NCBI RefSeq assembly: GCF_039544305.1
Contig: NZ_BAABLK010000028.1
Coordinates: 124,001-188,000, forward strand
Origin: Paeniglutamicibacter antarcticus_C
GTDB lineage: Bacteria; Actinomycetota; Actinomycetes; Actinomycetales; Micrococcaceae
Length of the DNA stretch: 64,000 nucleotides
Direction: 5' to 3'
Part shown: positions 61,982 through 64,000 of the stretch, piece by piece
Position numbering within the stretch: the stretch's first letter is position 1
How the letters are laid out: every line of letters begins with the position of its first letter
Made by a program: the position numbers and the translations under genes
Notes under the pieces: model-generated
Told to the model about the DNA's origin: nothing
What the model saw: the letters and a program-made list of their open reading frames with translations, nothing else
Database searches by the model: none

Positions 61982-63556
61982 ATGGACGCACTGGAAATTG
62001 CCAGATGGCAATTTGGCATCACCACCGTTTATCACTTCCTCATGGTGCCGCTGACCATCGGACTCGGCCTGGTGGTCGCGGTCATGCAGACCGTGTGGCA
62101 CCGGACGGGCAAGGAAGAATACCTGCGAATGACGAAGTTCTGGGGAAAGCTCTTCCTTATCAACTTCATCATGGGAGTTGCCACGGGCATCGTCCAGGAA
62201 TTCCAGTTCGGCATGGCGTGGAGCGAGTACAGCCGCTTTGTCGGGGACGTATTCGGCGCACCTCTGGCGATGGAGGCACTCCTCGCGTTCTTCATTGAGT
62301 CCACTTTTCTTGGCCTGTGGATCTTCGGCTGGGGACGGTTACCCAAACGCATCCACCTTGCTACGATCTGGATCGTTTCCGTGGCCAGTATCCTGTCTGC
62401 TTACTTCATTCTCGTCGCCAACTCGTGGATGCAGCACCCGGTTGGTACCGAAATGATTGACGGTCGGGCCACGATGGTTGATGCGTGGGCTGTCTTCACC
62501 AACAACACCGCCCTTGTCACCTTCCCGCACACCATCTTCGGCGGCTTCGCCGTGGCGGGCGGATTCCTCTTGGGCATCTCCTGGTACCACCTCCACAAGC
62601 GTCGCAGCAGCGGCGTCGATGTCGTCAACGCCTCCGGCAACCTGATCGTGGGGGAGTCCGTGACACTCGGAAGAAACCGCGACAAGGTGGACTACAAGGT
62701 CTGGATCAAGTCCCTGCGCATCGGAGCGGCAATCGCGCTGGTTTCCTTCCTGGGCGTCGCCTTCTCCGGACACGCACAGGCGCAGCTGATGTTTGAACAG
62801 CAGCCCATGAAAATGGCTGCCGCCGAGGCCGCCTGCCACGACGGCACCGGCTTCTCGATTCTCTCCATCGGCAACCTCCGTTCCGAGGGCGCAACCACCT
62901 GTGACGACATGGTCGCGGTCTGGGAGCTCCCGGGGCTGCTTTCCTTCCTGGCACACAATGATTTCGACACCGAGATCAAGGGTGTCAACACGTTGCTGCC
63001 CGAGTACCAGGAAAAATACGGAACCCACCTTCCCGACGACCCGATCTACGGCGAACGGGCCGGAAGCGAAATCAACTACCTCCCGATCATGGAGGTGACC
63101 TACTGGGGCTTCCGACTGATGATCACCTTGGGCGGGCTCTCCGCCGTGGCAGCCGGTGTGGCTCTCTGGCTGACCCGTAAGGGAACAGTCCCGCAGAGCA
63201 AATGGCTTTCGCGCCTCGCACTGTTTGGCATGCTGGCACCCTTCGGGGCAAACTCCGCGGGATGGATCTTCACCGAGATGGGTCGACAGCCCTTCGTCGT
63301 TGCCCCGAATCCAAGCTTCGAAGGCATCGACCAGGTGTTCATGTACACGGCCGCCGCAGTCTCCCCGGGAGTCAGCGGCGGGGAGATGCTCTTCTCACTG
63401 ATCACCTTGACGCTGGTCTACGCGTTCTTGCTGGTCGTCGAAGTCGTCCTGCTCACCCGCTACATCCGCGGCGGCATCGGTTCAGCGATGCCTGAGCTCC
63501 ACGACCACCCAGATGACGACAGCGAGGACACCGACGTGCTGTCCTTCGCCTACTGA
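61982..63556 (+). CDS. cydA: Cytochrome bd quinol oxidase subunit I
   Basis: Catalytic subunit of the high-affinity bd-type quinol oxidase in the cytoplasmic membrane: oxidises menaquinol, reduces O2 to water. The 524-residue protein has about nine membrane segments; H18 in WQFGITTVYHF is the usual haem b595 ligand, and WIFTEMGRQPFVV is the conserved quinol-oxidase segment. The ATG at 61982 gives the family start MDALEIARWQF; an ATG at 61931 would add 17 unconserved residues. cydB follows 31 bp after. Two BlaI-like dyads lie 55-93 bp upstream. Confidence 0.95.
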   Translation: MDALEIARWQFGITTVYHFLMVPLTIGLGLVVAVMQTVWHRTGKEEYLRMTKFWGKLFLINFIMGVATGIVQEFQFGMAWSEYSRFVGDVFGAPLAMEALLAFFIESTFLGLWIFGWGRLPKRIHLATIWIVSVASILSAYFILVANSWMQHPVGTEMIDGRATMVDAWAVFTNNTALVTFPHTIFGGFAVAGGFLLGISWYHLHKRRSSGVDVVNASGNLIVGESVTLGRNRDKVDYKVWIKSLRIGAAIALVSFLGVAFSGHAQAQLMFEQQPMKMAAAEAACHDGTGFSILSIGNLRSEGATTCDDMVAVWELPGLLSFLAHNDFDTEIKGVNTLLPEYQEKYGTHLPDDPIYGERAGSEINYLPIMEVTYWGFRLMITLGGLSAVAAGVALWLTRKGTVPQSKWLSRLALFGMLAPFGANSAGWIFTEMGRQPFVVAPNPSFEGIDQVFMYTAAAVSPGVSGGEMLFSLITLTLVYAFLLVVEVVLLTRYIRGGIGSAMPELHDHPDDDSEDTDVLSFAY

Positions 63557-63587
63557 CCCGCCCGTTCAAGAGAAAGGACTCTTTGTC

Positions 63588-64000
63588 GTGGATTTCCTGC
63601 CCACCTTGTGGTTCATCCTGATAGCAGTGCTCTGGGGCGGCTATCTCTTCCTCGAAGGCTTCGACCTGGGCGTAGGCATGCTCATGAAGACCTTCGCGAA
63701 AAACGAGAAGCAGCGCCGCGTGCTGCTCAACACCATCGGCCCGGTCTGGGACGGCAACGAGGTCTGGCTCATCACCGCAGGGGCGGCAACCTTCGCCGCA
63801 TTCCCGGACTGGTACGCCTCGCTCTTCTCTGCCCTCTACATCCCGCTGACCCTGGTGCTCGTGGCACTGATCTTCCGTGCGGTTGCATTCGAGTATCGGG
63901 GCAAGGCGCACACCGACGCGGTCCGCAACGCCTGGGACTGGGCCATCAGCCTTGGCTCCTTCTTTGCTGCCTTTGGCGTCGGTGCAATGCTCGCGCTGAG
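63588..64000 (+). CDS. cydB: Cytochrome bd quinol oxidase subunit II (partial)
   Basis: Second subunit of cytochrome bd, cut by the window edge. About 137 residues are visible: the start MDFLPTLWFILIAVLWGGYLF is written only as its first motif MDFLPTLWF, then FLEGFDLGVGML, GPVWDGNEVWLITAGAA, and FRAVAFEYRGK, all typical of CydB. GTG at 63588 is preceded by AGAAAGGA. It is 31 bp after cydA and co-transcribed. The downstream cydDC exporter genes usually present would lie past 64000. Confidence 0.92.
   Translation, partial: MDFLPTLWFILIAVLWGGYLFLEGFDLGVGMLMKTFAKNEKQRRVLLNTIGPVWDGNEVWLITAGAATFAAFPDWYASLFSALYIPLTLVLVALIFRAVAFEYRGKAHTDAVRNAWDWAISLGSFFAAFGVGAMLAL

Overview
The window is a gene-dense, high-G+C chromosomal segment from an actinobacterium. 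The evidence is the complete division and cell-wall (dcw) cluster with sepF, yggT and divIVA, the glnA1/glnE/glnA2/panB and lipB/lipA/dlaT-type E2/pepA neighbourhoods in a mycobacterium-like arrangement, a SigA with an Ala/Lys-rich N-terminus, frequent GTG/TTG starts, and a polyphosphate glucokinase. MurE carries a DDPH motif instead of the diaminopimelate-type DNPR, which fits an L-lysine peptidoglycan. Together with DUF3040, DUF4191 and DUF4192 genes and the large membrane protein at 26 kb, this suggests the Micrococcaceae (Arthrobacter in the broad sense). I see no phage, IS element, CRISPR array, rRNA or tRNA.

Layout. 1-1.2 kb: end of dinB and a DUF3040 membrane protein. 1.8-22.1 kb: mraZ-rsmH-ftsL-ftsI-murE-murF-mraY-murD-ftsW-murG-murC-ftsQ-ftsZ-pgeF-sepF-yggT-divIVA-lspA-rluD, nearly all overlapping or closely spaced. 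22.2-33.9 kb: dnaE, an 827-residue membrane protein of unknown function, hisD, nrdR, then (mostly reverse strand) ppgK, map and panB. 34-40.8 kb: nitrogen block glnA2-glnE, a cupin, a gene-free palindromic stretch, and glnA1. 41-52 kb: RDD protein, DUF4191, lipA, lipB, a membrane Ser/Thr kinase, OsmC, a small membrane protein, the lipoyl E2 gene (interrupted by an N), lpdA and pepA. 52.5-64 kb: PAC2 protein, MFS transporter, DUF4192, sigA, a zinc-ribbon peptide, parE, a blaI/M56-protease pair, and cydAB running off the right edge.

How it works together. The first third makes and polymerises lipid II at the septum (murE-G, ftsW/I), assembles the Z-ring (ftsZ, sepF, ftsQ, ftsL) and sets polar growth (divIVA). 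The glutamine block pairs an adenylylatable GS (GlnA1, Tyr402) with its modifier GlnE and a second GS lacking that tyrosine. LipB/LipA make the lipoyl cofactor used by the E2 encoded nearby, which LpdA re-oxidises. CydAB is a terminal quinol oxidase beside a BlaI-type repressor.

The most interesting signals are regulatory. (1) A dyad TTCTAY-N5-GTAGAA occurs twice, 22 bp apart, in front of cydA next to the blaI/M56 pair, and again over the kinase promoter and upstream of lpdA, suggesting an uncharacterised BlaI-type respiratory regulon. (2) A 10-bp-periodic GTGGAG array overlaps the mraZ promoter (MraZ operator). (3) A GlnR-type box lies upstream of glnA1. (4) Seven genes show a -10 hexamer 6 or 7 bp before the start codon, implying leaderless mRNAs. 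(5) The single N at 47543 hides a real gap of about 20-30 codons in the E2 gene.
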